A DNA stretch of 64,000 nt from Roseiarcus sp963726105 (GTDB taxonomy: Bacteria; Pseudomonadota; Alphaproteobacteria; Rhizobiales; Beijerinckiaceae): positions 1 through 64,000 of the forward strand of contig CAVSBJ010000023.1 in NCBI GenBank assembly GCA_963726105.1, in the 5' to 3' direction. How positions within the stretch are numbered: position 1 is the stretch's first letter; every line of letters starts with the position of its first letter. This document shows, piece by piece, positions 45,257 through 54,577 of this stretch. The notes under the pieces are model-generated. The model had not been told where the DNA came from and did not search any database. It saw only the letters and a program-made list of their open reading frames with translations. The translations under genes were made by a program, and so were the position numbers.

Positions 45257-45634
45257 TCAGGCCCCGTATTGTTCGTCTGTGACCTTGTCCATCCAATTGG
45301 TCGGCGCCTCGTTTATGGCCACGTGGGTCATCGCCGCGGTCGGCGACGCGCCGTGCCAGTGCTTCTCGCCTGCCGGGATCAAGACGACGTCGCCGGGGCG
45401 AATCTCCTCGATTGGTCCGCCCTCCCTCTGAACGCGACCCGAGCCGGCGGTAACGATAAGAATTTGGCCCTTTGGATGGGTATGCCACGCAGTCCGCGCG
45501 AGGGGCTCGAAAGTGACGACTCTCCAATCCGCCCCCGCGGCCGGTGTCGGTGCAATCGGCCGATCGATGTGCACGGCGCCGGTGAAAGTTGTGGCCGGTC
45601 CGGTCTCGCTCGAAACTTTTCGCTTGATGTCCAC
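45257..45634 (-). CDS. cupin-domain protein
   Basis: A 125-residue single-domain cupin. The metal-binding first motif appears in TAWHTHPKGQILIVTAGSG and the second in DVVLIPAGEKHWHGA, with TAMTHVAINE after it. This is the pattern of the short (R)-mandelonitrile-lyase-like / quercetinase-like cupins. The GTG at 45634 is chosen because GGGAG lies 8 bases upstream and the resulting start, MDIKRKVSS, matches close relatives; the frame is open to 45745. Function unassigned; a metal-dependent lyase or a sensor is possible. It is convergent with the frameshifted crotonase gene. Confidence 0.75.
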   Translation of the reverse strand: MDIKRKVSSETGPATTFTGAVHIDRPIAPTPAAGADWRVVTFEPLARTAWHTHPKGQILIVTAGSGRVQREGGPIEEIRPGDVVLIPAGEKHWHGASPTAAMTHVAINEAPTNWMDKVTDEQYGA

Positions 45635-45866
45635 GCCTTGTTCTCCCTTGCCGACCAGCCGGCCCGGCATGCTCGCTGCCGGGCAATCTAAGCGCGCTTG
45701 AGCGTCGCGACTAGGCGCAATAATCTCGTGGACTTGACGCCCCACGCCCGGGGCTCAAGGCGCCTCGCGATTTAGACCACACTTTCCCAGTGCGCCCGAA
45801 CCGCGTACCGATGATCTCGCGCTTCCGAGCGCGGTCATGGAACGACAAGCGGGAGAGGAAACCCCA

Positions 45867-46736
45867 ATGTTTGTCGATGGGCTGTTTGCCGGCAAGAAAA
45901 TCCTCGTCACCGGGGGCGGCACCGGGCTTGGCAGGGCTATGGCCGAGCGCTTTCTCGGGCTCGGGGCCGAAATCGCCATCTGCGGCCGCCGCAAAGGCGT
46001 CTGCGACGCGACCGCCGAGGCGCTTATGAAAGCGCACGGCGGGCGCGTATCGAGCTACGGCGTCGACATTCGCGACGCCGCCGCGGTCGAAGCGATGATC
46101 GAGGAGATCTTCCGCGAAGGCCCGCTCACCGGCCTCGTCAACAACGCCGCCGGCAATTTCATTGCGCGCACCGAGGACCTGTCGCCGCGCGGGTTCGACG
46201 CCATCGCCAATATCGTCATGCACGGCACGTTCTATGTCACCCAGGCGGTCGGAAAGCGCTGGATCGCGGCCAAGCAGAAGGGCAGCGTTGTCTCGATCGC
46301 GGTGACATGGGTGCGCAACGGCGGTCCATTCGTTGTGCCCTCGGCGATGAGCAAGGCGGCGATCCAGGCGATGACCATGTCGCTGGCGCAGGAATGGGGT
46401 CGCCATGGCGTTCGCCTCAACGCCATCGCGCCAGGCGAAATTCCGACCGAGGGGATGAGCAAGCGCCTGATGCCCGGGGCCGAGCCCGGAGCTTCGGCCG
46501 CACGCAATCCGATGGGTCGGGTCGGCCGGATGGAGGAATTGCAGAACCTCGCGACGTTCCTGATGTCGGACGGCTGCGAGTGGCTGAGCGGCGAGACGAT
46601 CGTGATGGACGGCGCTGAGGCGATGGCGACCGGCGGCAATTTTTATGAATTGCGCCGGTGGGGCGATGACGAATGGAAAGCGGCGCGCGATGCGATCCAG
46701 GCGTTGAATGCCCGTGATAAGGCGGCGCGCGGCTGA
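45867..46736 (+). CDS. short-chain dehydrogenase of the 2,4-dienoyl-CoA reductase type
   Basis: A 289-residue Rossmann enzyme. The cofactor motif is VTGGGTGLGRAMAERFLGLG (about 14-33), followed by LVNNAAGNF. The canonical YxxxK is replaced by SAMSK in VVPSAMSKAAIQAMTMSLAQ, which is the arrangement of mitochondrial and peroxisomal 2,4-dienoyl-CoA reductases rather than a defect. GAGAGGAAACCCCA precedes the ATG at 45867. The alcohol dehydrogenase gene starts 10 bases after its stop. Likely NADPH-dependent reduction of unsaturated acyl-CoA. Confidence 0.82.
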   Translation: MFVDGLFAGKKILVTGGGTGLGRAMAERFLGLGAEIAICGRRKGVCDATAEALMKAHGGRVSSYGVDIRDAAAVEAMIEEIFREGPLTGLVNNAAGNFIARTEDLSPRGFDAIANIVMHGTFYVTQAVGKRWIAAKQKGSVVSIAVTWVRNGGPFVVPSAMSKAAIQAMTMSLAQEWGRHGVRLNAIAPGEIPTEGMSKRLMPGAEPGASAARNPMGRVGRMEELQNLATFLMSDGCEWLSGETIVMDGAEAMATGGNFYELRRWGDDEWKAARDAIQALNARDKAARG

Positions 46737-46746
46737 GGAGGGGATC

Positions 46747-47811
46747 ATGGCGAGCCCGCATGGAATGCGAAGCTACAAGCTCATCCAATTCGGGGCGCGG
46801 CTGAGCGAAGTCATCGAGTCGCCGCCGGCGCCGAAAGGCGCGCAAGTGCTGCTGCGGGTCAGCGCCTGCGGCGTCTGCCACAGCGACCTGCACATCGCCG
46901 ACGGCTATTTCGATCTTGGGCAGGGCCATAAGCTTGACCTCGCGCCGGCTGTCAAACTGCCGCGCATCCTCGGCCACGAGATCGCGGGCGTCGTCGAAGA
47001 GATCGGCCCGGACGCGACTGGCGTGAAGGTCGGCGACCGCCGGGCGGTCTACGCTTGGGGAGGATGCGGATCCTGCGCGCAATGCCGGGCAGGCCAAGAA
47101 AATTTGTGCGCCAAGCCGCGAAACCTCAGCGTGCACGCCGACGGCGGTTTCAGCAATTACGCTCTCGTCGAGCACCCAAGATATCTCGTCGAGTACGAGC
47201 CGCTATCGACGCCATTCGCGGCGACCCTCGGTTGTTCAGGGCTGACGGCTTTCAGCGCGCTGAAAAAGGCCGCTCCCGTCAATTCCGAGCACCCGCTCCT
47301 GATCATTGGCGCAGGCGGCCTTGGCCTTGCTTCGGTCAGCTTGAGCCATGCGCTTTATGGGATTGGTCCAGTCGTGGCCGATATCGATGCGGCGAAACGG
47401 CAGGCGGCGCTCGAAGCCGGTGCTTCAGGAGTGATTGATCCGGCCGACCCTGAATCGCGCAAGAGCCTGCTTGCCGACGCTGGCGGAATGTTCTCTGCGA
47501 TCGACTTCGTCGGCTCGGAGAAGAGCGCCGCCTTCGGCCTGTCCATGCTGCGCAAAGGCGGACGCTTGTTCGTGGTGGGCCTGTTCGGCGGATCGCTCGC
47601 CATTTCGCTGCCCACCCTGCCGATTCGAGGCGTCAGCATCATCGGCGTGTACACCGGAACGCTACCCGAGTTTCGGGAGCTCATGGCGCTGGCGCGCGAG
47701 GGCGAGGTCAAGCCCGCGCCAATTGAAACGAGACCGCTCGAGACGGCGCAGCAATCGCTGGACGATCTGCGCGCCGGACACATTCGCGGTCGAATTGTGC
47801 TGACCGCGTAG
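46747..47811 (+). CDS. zinc-dependent alcohol dehydrogenase
   Basis: A 354-residue medium-chain dehydrogenase. Catalytic zinc ligands lie in CGVCHSDLH and LGHEIAG, the structural-zinc Cys cluster in CGSCAQCRAGQENLC, and the cofactor Rossmann motif in IIGAGGLGLASVSL, followed by VVADID with Asp for NAD. The ATG at 46747 follows GAGGAGGGG, a strong ribosome-binding site. It forms an operon with the preceding SDR. It oxidises an alcohol or reduces an aldehyde; specificity is not readable. Confidence 0.88.
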   Translation: MASPHGMRSYKLIQFGARLSEVIESPPAPKGAQVLLRVSACGVCHSDLHIADGYFDLGQGHKLDLAPAVKLPRILGHEIAGVVEEIGPDATGVKVGDRRAVYAWGGCGSCAQCRAGQENLCAKPRNLSVHADGGFSNYALVEHPRYLVEYEPLSTPFAATLGCSGLTAFSALKKAAPVNSEHPLLIIGAGGLGLASVSLSHALYGIGPVVADIDAAKRQAALEAGASGVIDPADPESRKSLLADAGGMFSAIDFVGSEKSAAFGLSMLRKGGRLFVVGLFGGSLAISLPTLPIRGVSIIGVYTGTLPEFRELMALAREGEVKPAPIETRPLETAQQSLDDLRAGHIRGRIVLTA

Positions 47812-47904
47812 AAGCGTCGCGTCCGAGATCGAGCGCGAGCACGCCGCTTGCGATTGGACTCAAGCCTCTCCATTCTTGCGGCGAACCAGATCGAGGAGAA
47901 GACT

Positions 47905-48501
47905 TTGGGCAAGATATTGGTCATTGGGGCCTCCGGGCTGATCGGCAAAGAAATCGTCAAGGCGCTCGGCGAAAGCGAATGCATCCGCGCATCGCGCAGT
48001 TCGGATGAACGCGTCGACATCTCGGATCCGAAATCGATTGCGGCGCTATTCGATCGGATTGGCGCCGTCGACGGAATCATCTGCACCGGCGGCGCGGCGC
48101 GCTTCAAGCCGTGGGATCAACTGACCGACGAGGACTGGACGTTCTCGTTGGCCAACAAATTGCTGGGCCAGGTCAATGTCGTCCGTTACGGGGTAAAATC
48201 TGTCCGCCCCGGCGGGGCGATCACGCTGACGACCGGTCTCGCGGCGCAATATCCGTCTCCCGGCAGCGCGATCATCACCACGGTCAATTCGGCAGTCGAC
48301 GCGTTTGTTCGCGGGGTCGCCGCGGAGCCGTCGATTTCCATCCGGGTGAACACCGTCTCGCCAGGCTGGGTCTCAGAGACGCTGCAGGCGATGGGACGCA
48401 ACCCCGCGGGTGGGATTCCCGCCGCCGAGGTGGCGAAGATCACCGTCCGGCAATTTCGCGATGGCGCAACAGGGTCCGTCGCGCCAGCCGCGAAAGTCTA
48501 A
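47905..48501 (+). CDS. short SDR-fold protein lacking the catalytic Tyr/Lys
   Basis: A 198-residue protein started at TTG with GGAGAA 6 bases before it; the frame is open to 47848. The N-terminus KILVIGASGLIGKEIVKALG is a Rossmann motif, then IICTGGAARFKP and RVNTVSPGWVSETLQAMGR follow. Where YxxxK should lie the sequence is ITTVNSAVDAF, so normal SDR chemistry is unlikely. Similar short SDRs are common as uncharacterised proteins. It may bind NAD(P) in a regulatory or structural role. Confidence 0.72.
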   Translation: MGKILVIGASGLIGKEIVKALGESECIRASRSSDERVDISDPKSIAALFDRIGAVDGIICTGGAARFKPWDQLTDEDWTFSLANKLLGQVNVVRYGVKSVRPGGAITLTTGLAAQYPSPGSAIITTVNSAVDAFVRGVAAEPSISIRVNTVSPGWVSETLQAMGRNPAGGIPAAEVAKITVRQFRDGATGSVAPAAKV

Positions 48502-48611
48502 GGGACTTCTGTGCGGCGCCGGTCGACGCACTATACCCGCAATTTCCGGTGTGGCATGTTCGAGGGCACTGCGCCCCATCATTCAGGGAAAGCGCGGAAT
48601 GGGGGGATTGC

Positions 48612-48980
48612 ATGACGTATCTTGGAGCGCCGGCCATGCTCCTGCTACTGGCGGCGACGCCCTGCAGAGCCGATTGCCATGTCGACCATTTCAATTATTT
48701 CCATGGCTCCGAAGTCCCGGCGACGATGCACGTAAGCAGCGGCGCGCCGTGTTTGATGAAGTTCACGAACGGTGGGAAGTCGAACATCGATTCGATCGCG
48801 ATCACCAGGCAGGCGAGTCACGGCGCAGCATCTTGGAACGGTTCCACTGCCTATCCTGGCGTGTCGTACAGATCATCGCCAGGGTACAAGGGGCAGGACG
48901 AGTTTTCATTTGATATCTCAGGGGCGAGCACGCGCAGCCCCAGCCCCGCGAGCGTGCGCGTCTCGGTCGAGGTCAAATAG
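48612..48980 (+). CDS. small exported protein, probable beta-sandwich
   Basis: Encodes 122 residues with a signal peptide (APAMLLLLAATPCRA) and a Cys soon after the cleavage site. The remainder is Ser/Gly/Thr-rich with alternating hydrophobics (IDSIAITRQASHG, DEFSFDISGAS, VRVSVEVK), suggesting an Ig-like beta-sandwich. It starts 110 bases after the atypical SDR and ends convergent with soxG. No family recognised; presumed periplasmic. Confidence 0.6.
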   Translation: MTYLGAPAMLLLLAATPCRADCHVDHFNYFHGSEVPATMHVSSGAPCLMKFTNGGKSNIDSIAITRQASHGAASWNGSTAYPGVSYRSSPGYKGQDEFSFDISGASTRSPSPASVRVSVEVK

Positions 48981-49006
48981 CCGGCCACTGACGGCGTAGC
49001 TCCTCT

Positions 49007-49576
49007 TCAATGTGTCGGCGCGCCGTGCGCCGCCTCGACGAGCGAGCCCGCGAGATAGGGCGCGAACGATCGCCAGGCTTCGATATGGAAACTCGCCTCC
49101 GCACGACGCCAGAGCACAATCTCGACCTTGTCAAACAGAGTGCGTGTCGCGAAGCCGACCGGAAAGGCCTTGAGGTCAAGATCGAGCGGGCAGCCGGCGT
49201 TCAGGACGCGCGCCGCGGCCGGACCGCTGGCGATGAGGCCGATCTGGCGATGCGAGACGTCGACGAGACTGTGCGCGGTTCCCTCGAGCACTGACTCGAG
49301 CATGGCCCCGATATCCGCAGCGTCCGCGCCGTCGGCGATCAACAGCCATTCCTCAGGCCCGAGCCACAAAGCCGCACGTCCTTCGCCCTCGCCCGACGCG
49401 CCCAGCCGCGAAGGCGGCTCGGCGTCGAACGCCATGCCGCAGGCGATCCGCACCGCCTCGGCCCCGCGGAGGATGAATCGCGCCGCCGGCAGCGCTTCCA
49501 ACAACGTGAATCGTGGGCGCACAGGAAAGGCGAAACCTTCAAGCGGCGAGCGGACTTGAAGCGCAAGATCAGCCAT
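49007..49576 (-). CDS. soxG: sarcosine oxidase gamma subunit
   Basis: A 189-residue small subunit of heterotetrameric sarcosine oxidase. It has the SoxG pattern LWLGPEEWLLIADGADAADI, the central LVDVSHRQIGLIASGPAAAR and the end SFHIEAWRSFAPYLAGSL. Its ATG lies 8 bases inside the soxA 3' end, so translation is probably coupled. The usual order soxB-soxD-soxA-soxG is kept. The subunit is structural; its fold relates to the GcvT-like domain of SoxA. Confidence 0.9.
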   Translation of the reverse strand: MADLALQVRSPLEGFAFPVRPRFTLLEALPAARFILRGAEAVRIACGMAFDAEPPSRLGASGEGEGRAALWLGPEEWLLIADGADAADIGAMLESVLEGTAHSLVDVSHRQIGLIASGPAAARVLNAGCPLDLDLKAFPVGFATRTLFDKVEIVLWRRAEASFHIEAWRSFAPYLAGSLVEAAHGAPTH

Positions 49577-52571
49577 TAAGCCGCGCTCCCTCTTTGTCAT
49601 AGAAAACCGGGCTCACGACCGTCACGGTAACGGGACTGCCGGGCATCGGGACATGAAGCTTGGCGCCCATCCGCGATCGCCCCGCGGCGACAAGAGCAAG
49701 CGCGATCGGACGGCCGAGAGCGGGGCTCATGTAGGACGAGGTGACATGGCCGAGCGCGGAGGAGCCGATCGGGGGACTCGCGCTTTCCGTCACCTGCGCG
49801 CCCTCCTCGAGCGCGATCGCCGGATTGTCGGTCAGAAGCCCGACGAGCTGCTGGCGATCGGCTGCCAGAATATCCGGGCGCGTGAGCGATCTCTTGCCGA
49901 CGAAATCCTTCTTCGTCTTCCCGATCGCCCAGTCGAGGCCAAGATCCGCCAGCGTCACCGTGCCGTCGGTCTCCTGACCGACGATGACGTAGCCCTTCTC
50001 GGCCCGCATCACATGCATCGCCTCGGTGCCGTACGCAGAGCCTCCGTGCTTCTGAACCTCGCGCCACGCGGCCTCCCACACGGCGCGACCGAAATGCGAG
50101 GGCACGTTGATCTCGTAGCCGAGCTCGCCGGTGAAACTCACGCGCATGAGCCGCGTCGGAACGCCGCAGACGCGCGCCTCGCGCAGGCTCATGTGCGGCA
50201 AAGCATTGTTCGACAGATCCGCGCCTTCGACAAGCGGGGCGATTGTCTCCCGCGCGCGCGGTCCCTGCACGGCGATCGTCGCCCATTGCTCGGTGGTCGA
50301 CGTGAGCCAGACTCTGAGATCGGCGAACTCGGTTTGGAGATAATCCTCCATATACGCAAGCACGCGCGGCGCGCCCCCGGTCGTCGTCGTCACGTGGAAG
50401 CGGTCGGGTTTCAGGCGCGCGATCACGCCGTCGTCCATGAGAAAGCCGGCCTCGCTCAGCATGAGGCCGTAGCGGCATCGCCCGACTTCGAGTTTCCGGA
50501 AGGCGTTGGCGTACATGCGCTCCAGAAACGTCGCCGCGTCGGGTCCGACGACCTCGATCTTGCCGAGTGTAGTGGCGTCGAACAGGCCGACGCTCGCGCG
50601 GGTCGTGCGGCACTCGCGCGCGACCGCGTCGTGCATCGTTTCGCGACCCTGCGGAAAATACCAGGCGCGTTTCCAGGCACCCACGTCTTCGAACGCGGCG
50701 CCGTTTTCGGCGGCCCAGTCGTGAATGGGCGTGCGGCGGATGGGATCGAACAGGTCGCCGCGCGCAGGGCCGGCGAAGGCGCCGAAGGTCACCGGCGTGT
50801 AGGGCGGCCGAAAGGTGGTGAGACCCACCTCGGGGATCGGCTTCTTGAGCTCAGCCGAGGCGATCGCGAGCGCGTTCATGTTCGAAAGCTTGCCCTGGTC
50901 GGTCGCCATGCCGGTCGTGGTGTAGCGCTTGATGTGTTCGATCGAGCGCATCCCCTCCTGGACCGCCACGCTCACGTCCTTGGCGCAAACGTCGTTCTGG
51001 AAATCGACGAACGCCTTTGCGCGGCGATCCGTGTGAATGGCCAGCGGGGCGACATGGGCGGCGCCAAACGCGGGCAAAACGCCGCTGACGGCGTAGGTGC
51101 GCGCCACAGGCCCGGTGAATCCGGCCGCCGTCGCCGCCGCGCGTCCGGCCGCGTCGCCGTCCATGAGCGCGCCTGCGAGATCGAAGGTGGCCTTGCAGGC
51201 CCCGGCCGACCGTTCGCGTTGAGCCGACGCGCCGGGCTTGAAGAGCTGCAGCGCCTCGTCGAAGACGAGCTTGCCGCGCGATTGCGAGAAGAGATGCACC
51301 GAAGGCGTCCATCCGCCTGACATGAGCAGCGCGTCGCAGGCGACAGTTCGATCCGTGCCCATATGCCTGATCCGAACCGCGTTGACCCGCAGGCGCCCGT
51401 CGACGCCGAGGATTTCGGCGCCGGTCACGACTTCGATGCCCGCGGCTCGCGCGGCATCCGCCAGTGGTCCCTTGGCCTCGAGGCGCAGATCGGCGATCAG
51501 CGCGACGCCGGCGCCTGCCTTCTTGAGGTCGAGCGCCGCGCAATAGGCGCTGTCGTGCGCCGTCGCGACGACGACGTGGTCGCCGACCTTGGCGCCGTAT
51601 TGGCGCGCATAGCGCCGCGCGGAATCGGCGAGCATCACAGCCGGGCGGTCGTTGTTCGCAAAGACGAGGGGGCGCTCGATCGCGCCGGTCGCCAGCACCA
51701 CTTCGCGCGCGCGCACCTGCCATAGCCGCTCGCGCGGCAAATCGGAATCGGCGGCGAGGTCTGATTCGGGGACGCGCTCGTTGAGCCCGACAAAATTCTG
51801 CGCGTAATAGCCGAACGCCTGCGTGCGCGTCATCAGCCGGACGTTCGGCGCCGAGCGCAAGGCGGCGAGCGCATCATTGAGCCATTGCCGCGCGCTTTTT
51901 TCATCAATATCGGCCTCGTCGTCGGGAAGGAGTGAGCCCCCGAGAGCGGGATTTTCGTCGCACAGAACGACCCGCGCGCCGCTTTGGCTCGCGGCTAGCG
52001 CAGCAGCGAGACCGGCCGGCCCGGCGCCGACGATCAGCACGTCGCAATGGTAGAAGATGCGCGTATAGCGATCTGGATCGGGCTCGCGCGGGGGCATGCC
52101 AAGTCCCGCGGCGCGACGGATCATGGGCTCATAAACGCGGGCCCAGGCCCAGTTCTGGCCGATGAGGTTCGGGCCCATGAAGGTCTTGTAGTAGAAGCCC
52201 GCGCCAAACAGCGGCGAGAACAGGTCGTTGACGGCGCCCACGTCGAATGTGAGCGACGGCCAGCGATTTTGGCTCGTGGCGTTGAGGCCGTTGCTCAACT
52301 CGATCTGGGTTGCGCGCAGGTTCGGCGTCAATCGGCCGGGTCCGCGGTTTATGGTGACGAGCGCGTTCGGCTCTTCGGCGCCGGCGGACAAGATTCCGCG
52401 GGGCCGGTGATACTTGAACGAGCGTCCGACGAGATGGACGCCATTGGCGATCAGCGCGGAGGCGAGCGTGTCGCCCGCATAGCCCTGATAATCGAGGCCG
52501 TCGAAACTGAAGACAAGAGGGCGCGAACGGTCGATCGAACCGACGCCGGCGAGACGAAAGGGCTGGCTCAT
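49569..52571 (-). CDS. soxA: sarcosine oxidase alpha subunit
   Basis: A 1000-residue subunit. The N-terminal 2Fe-2S-like ubiquitin-fold segment (DGLDYQGYAGDTLASALIAN) is followed by the NAD-binding Rossmann motif DVLIVGAGPAGLAAALAAS (about 160-180). A pyridine-nucleotide-disulfide oxidoreductase region follows (VLATGAIERPLVFANNDRPA), and a C-terminal GcvT-like folate-binding domain (about 620-1000, with EVVGPDAATFLERMYAN and GELGYEINVPSHFGR). The complex oxidises sarcosine to glycine, passing the methyl group to tetrahydrofolate. The ATG at 52571 overlaps the soxD stop by four bases; the open frame to 52757 is a soxD shadow. Confidence 0.95.
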   Translation of the reverse strand: MSQPFRLAGVGSIDRSRPLVFSFDGLDYQGYAGDTLASALIANGVHLVGRSFKYHRPRGILSAGAEEPNALVTINRGPGRLTPNLRATQIELSNGLNATSQNRWPSLTFDVGAVNDLFSPLFGAGFYYKTFMGPNLIGQNWAWARVYEPMIRRAAGLGMPPREPDPDRYTRIFYHCDVLIVGAGPAGLAAALAASQSGARVVLCDENPALGGSLLPDDEADIDEKSARQWLNDALAALRSAPNVRLMTRTQAFGYYAQNFVGLNERVPESDLAADSDLPRERLWQVRAREVVLATGAIERPLVFANNDRPAVMLADSARRYARQYGAKVGDHVVVATAHDSAYCAALDLKKAGAGVALIADLRLEAKGPLADAARAAGIEVVTGAEILGVDGRLRVNAVRIRHMGTDRTVACDALLMSGGWTPSVHLFSQSRGKLVFDEALQLFKPGASAQRERSAGACKATFDLAGALMDGDAAGRAAATAAGFTGPVARTYAVSGVLPAFGAAHVAPLAIHTDRRAKAFVDFQNDVCAKDVSVAVQEGMRSIEHIKRYTTTGMATDQGKLSNMNALAIASAELKKPIPEVGLTTFRPPYTPVTFGAFAGPARGDLFDPIRRTPIHDWAAENGAAFEDVGAWKRAWYFPQGRETMHDAVARECRTTRASVGLFDATTLGKIEVVGPDAATFLERMYANAFRKLEVGRCRYGLMLSEAGFLMDDGVIARLKPDRFHVTTTTGGAPRVLAYMEDYLQTEFADLRVWLTSTTEQWATIAVQGPRARETIAPLVEGADLSNNALPHMSLREARVCGVPTRLMRVSFTGELGYEINVPSHFGRAVWEAAWREVQKHGGSAYGTEAMHVMRAEKGYVIVGQETDGTVTLADLGLDWAIGKTKKDFVGKRSLTRPDILAADRQQLVGLLTDNPAIALEEGAQVTESASPPIGSSALGHVTSSYMSPALGRPIALALVAAGRSRMGAKLHVPMPGSPVTVTVVSPVFYDKEGARLNG

Positions 52572-52873
52572 TCGCGCCGCCCAGCGCGTTCGCTTGGCGC
52601 ATCCGGCCGCGGCTCGCCCGCTTTGTAAACCGCGAGGATCCTGTCGCTCAATGTGTCGCGCAGGCAGTTGAAGAAGCGCCCGCAACCGAACGCATGGCGC
52701 CAGCGCTCCGCGAGCACGCCTTTCGGATTGGAACGGAAATAGAGGAAGTTCGCCCATTCCTCATCGCTGAGAGCGCTCGGATCGGCGGCCCGCGCGATAT
52801 GCGCTTCGCCGCCGTAAGCGAACTCGATCTCCGGGCGGGCCATGCCGCAGTAGGGGCAATCGATCAGCAGCAT
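52568..52873 (-). CDS. soxD: sarcosine oxidase delta subunit
   Basis: A 101-residue zinc-binding subunit. The diagnostic CPYCGMARPEIEFAYGGEAH comes at the start (Cys6, Cys9 and His as ligands), WANFLYFRSNPKGVLAERW in the middle, and HAFGCGRFFNCLRDT. Length is normal. The ATG at 52873 is 7 bases after the soxB stop; soxA starts within its stop codon. Confidence 0.94.
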   Translation of the reverse strand: MLLIDCPYCGMARPEIEFAYGGEAHIARAADPSALSDEEWANFLYFRSNPKGVLAERWRHAFGCGRFFNCLRDTLSDRILAVYKAGEPRPDAPSERAGRRE

Positions 52874-52880
52874 GATAAGC

Positions 52881-54131
52881 TCAATGCGCGACCGCCGCGG
52901 CGGCGGCTTCGTCGATAAGCCGGCCGGAGCGAAAGCGTTGAAGCGTGAAGGGCGCGGCGAGCGGATGCGGTTCGCCCGTCGCGATCGTGTGCGCGAACAC
53001 ATGGCCGGAGCCCGGCGTCGCCTTGAAGCCGCCGGTGCCCCAGCCGCAGTTGACGAACAGTCCCGGGACCGGCGTCTTCGCGATGATCGGCGAGCGGTCC
53101 GGCGTCACGTCGACGACGCCGCCCCAGTTGCGCAGCATGCGCATTCGGCGCACAGCGGGGAACAGTTCGCAGATCGCTTCCAGCGTATGATTGGCGATGT
53201 GCAGGCCTCCGGTCTGCGAATAGGATATATAGGCGTCGGTGCCGGCGCCGATCACGAGTTCGCCCTTGTCGGATTGCGACATGTAGGCGTGAATCGTGTT
53301 CGACATCACGACGCAGGGCATCATGGGCTTCACCGGCTCGGACACCAAAGCCTGAAGCGGGTAGCTCTCGAGCGGCATGCGGACGCCCGCCATCGCCATC
53401 ACGACCGACGTATGCCCGGCGGCCACGACGCCGAGCTTCCCGGTCGCGATCGCGCCGCGCGTCGTCTCGACGCCCGAGACGGCGCCGGAAGCGTCGCGGC
53501 GGATTGCCGTCGCCTCGCAATTCTGGATGATGTCCACGCCACGGGCCGAGGCTGCGCGCGCGTAGCCCCAGGCGACCGCGTCGTGCCGCGCTGTGCCTCC
53601 CCGCCGCTGGAGCGCAGCGCCCACGACCGGATAGCGGACGTCGCGCGCGATGTTCAGGATCGGGCAGAAGGCCTTGGCCTCCTCCGGCGTCAGCCATTCG
53701 TTGTCGACGCCGGCCAGGCGATTGGCGTGCACATGACGTTTCCCCACCTGAACGTCGTGCGTGTTGTGCGCCAGCATGAGCACGCCGCGCGGCGAATACA
53801 TCACGTTGTAATTCAGCTCCTGAGACAAGCCCTCCCACAGCTTCAGCGCGTGCTCATAGAGCGCAGCCGATTCCTCCCAGAGGTAATTGGAACGGATGAT
53901 CGTGGTGTTGCGCCCGGTGTTGCCGCCGCCGAGCCACCCCTTCTCCAAGACCGCGACGTTGGTGACGCCGTGCTCCTTGGCGAGGTAATAAGCCGTTGCG
54001 AGCCCGTGGCCGCCGGCGCCGATGATGACCGCGTCATAGGCCGCCTTCGGCTCGGGGCTGCGCCATTGCTCCGGCCAGCCGGAATTGTGCTTGAGCGCCT
54101 GCAGCGCCACATTGACAAAGGAAAATCGCAC
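52881..54131 (-). CDS. soxB: sarcosine oxidase beta subunit
   Basis: A 416-residue flavoprotein of the DAO family. The FAD motif is AVIIGAGGHGLATAYYLA (about 34-51). GGGNTGRNTTIIRSNY is the region around the covalent-flavin site; the FMN-linking His expected nearby could not be placed confidently. The C-terminal NCGWGTGGFKATPGSG closes the FAD site. It holds the sarcosine-oxidising active site and is the first gene of the soxBDAG operon. Confidence 0.94.
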   Translation of the reverse strand: MRFSFVNVALQALKHNSGWPEQWRSPEPKAAYDAVIIGAGGHGLATAYYLAKEHGVTNVAVLEKGWLGGGNTGRNTTIIRSNYLWEESAALYEHALKLWEGLSQELNYNVMYSPRGVLMLAHNTHDVQVGKRHVHANRLAGVDNEWLTPEEAKAFCPILNIARDVRYPVVGAALQRRGGTARHDAVAWGYARAASARGVDIIQNCEATAIRRDASGAVSGVETTRGAIATGKLGVVAAGHTSVVMAMAGVRMPLESYPLQALVSEPVKPMMPCVVMSNTIHAYMSQSDKGELVIGAGTDAYISYSQTGGLHIANHTLEAICELFPAVRRMRMLRNWGGVVDVTPDRSPIIAKTPVPGLFVNCGWGTGGFKATPGSGHVFAHTIATGEPHPLAAPFTLQRFRSGRLIDEAAAAAVAH

Positions 54132-54577
54132 CAGACGCGCCTTTGGTGATTGCGGCCGGACGATTGCCCGCTTCGGCTCGCGATTGCGAGACTAATTTCG
54201 CGGCGGCGGCGAAACTTTGTTGCGCGGCCCTTGCGCCAAAGCCGCCGACCGGCGGATCCGACCGCCATTCATCCAGAGGAACAGAATATTAGATAACTAA
54301 CTTGACATTTTCAGAAATGAACGCTATGATATCCGCGTTGTGAGAAGAGGCGACGGGATATCCAAAGATGCTCCAAAAGCGATGACGCCGAACCTCGTCA
54401 TGACTCGCCCGAAGCTTCCCTTCTCAGGGCCGGTTGCATTTCCTGAAAGCACCCTTCGAGGCCGTTTGCGGCGCCTCGAGGCAGGGGCGGCCTGGAGCTG
54501 TAAAGTTGCGCGAAAGCGCAGCTAAGCGCTTGGAATCATTGGCTGGCGTAAACTTGTGCGCTGGCGCTCAAGCGGCC
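54132..54577. other. region upstream of soxB with an outward-facing promoter
   Basis: About 445 bases. Next to soxB (-) it should hold the sox promoter. On the + strand a near-consensus promoter (54302-54330) fires away from soxB, with no recognised gene before the convergent 54578-54916. A short 61-codon GTG frame (54340-54525) lies within it. A GNRA-type hairpin (TGCGC GAAA GCGCA) sits at about 54507-54520. Confidence 0.5.
54302..54330 (+). promoter_or_regulatory. near-consensus sigma70 promoter without an obvious gene
   Basis: TTGACA (54302-54307), exactly 17 bases, then TATGAT (54325-54330): one mismatch to consensus in total. The predicted start of transcription is near 54337. It is unusually strong for this GC-rich genome. 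Confidence 0.6.

Noticed and set aside
49653..51320. 555-codon + strand frame opposite soxA
   Set aside because: An antisense shadow generated by high third-position GC; the minus strand encodes SoxA without doubt.
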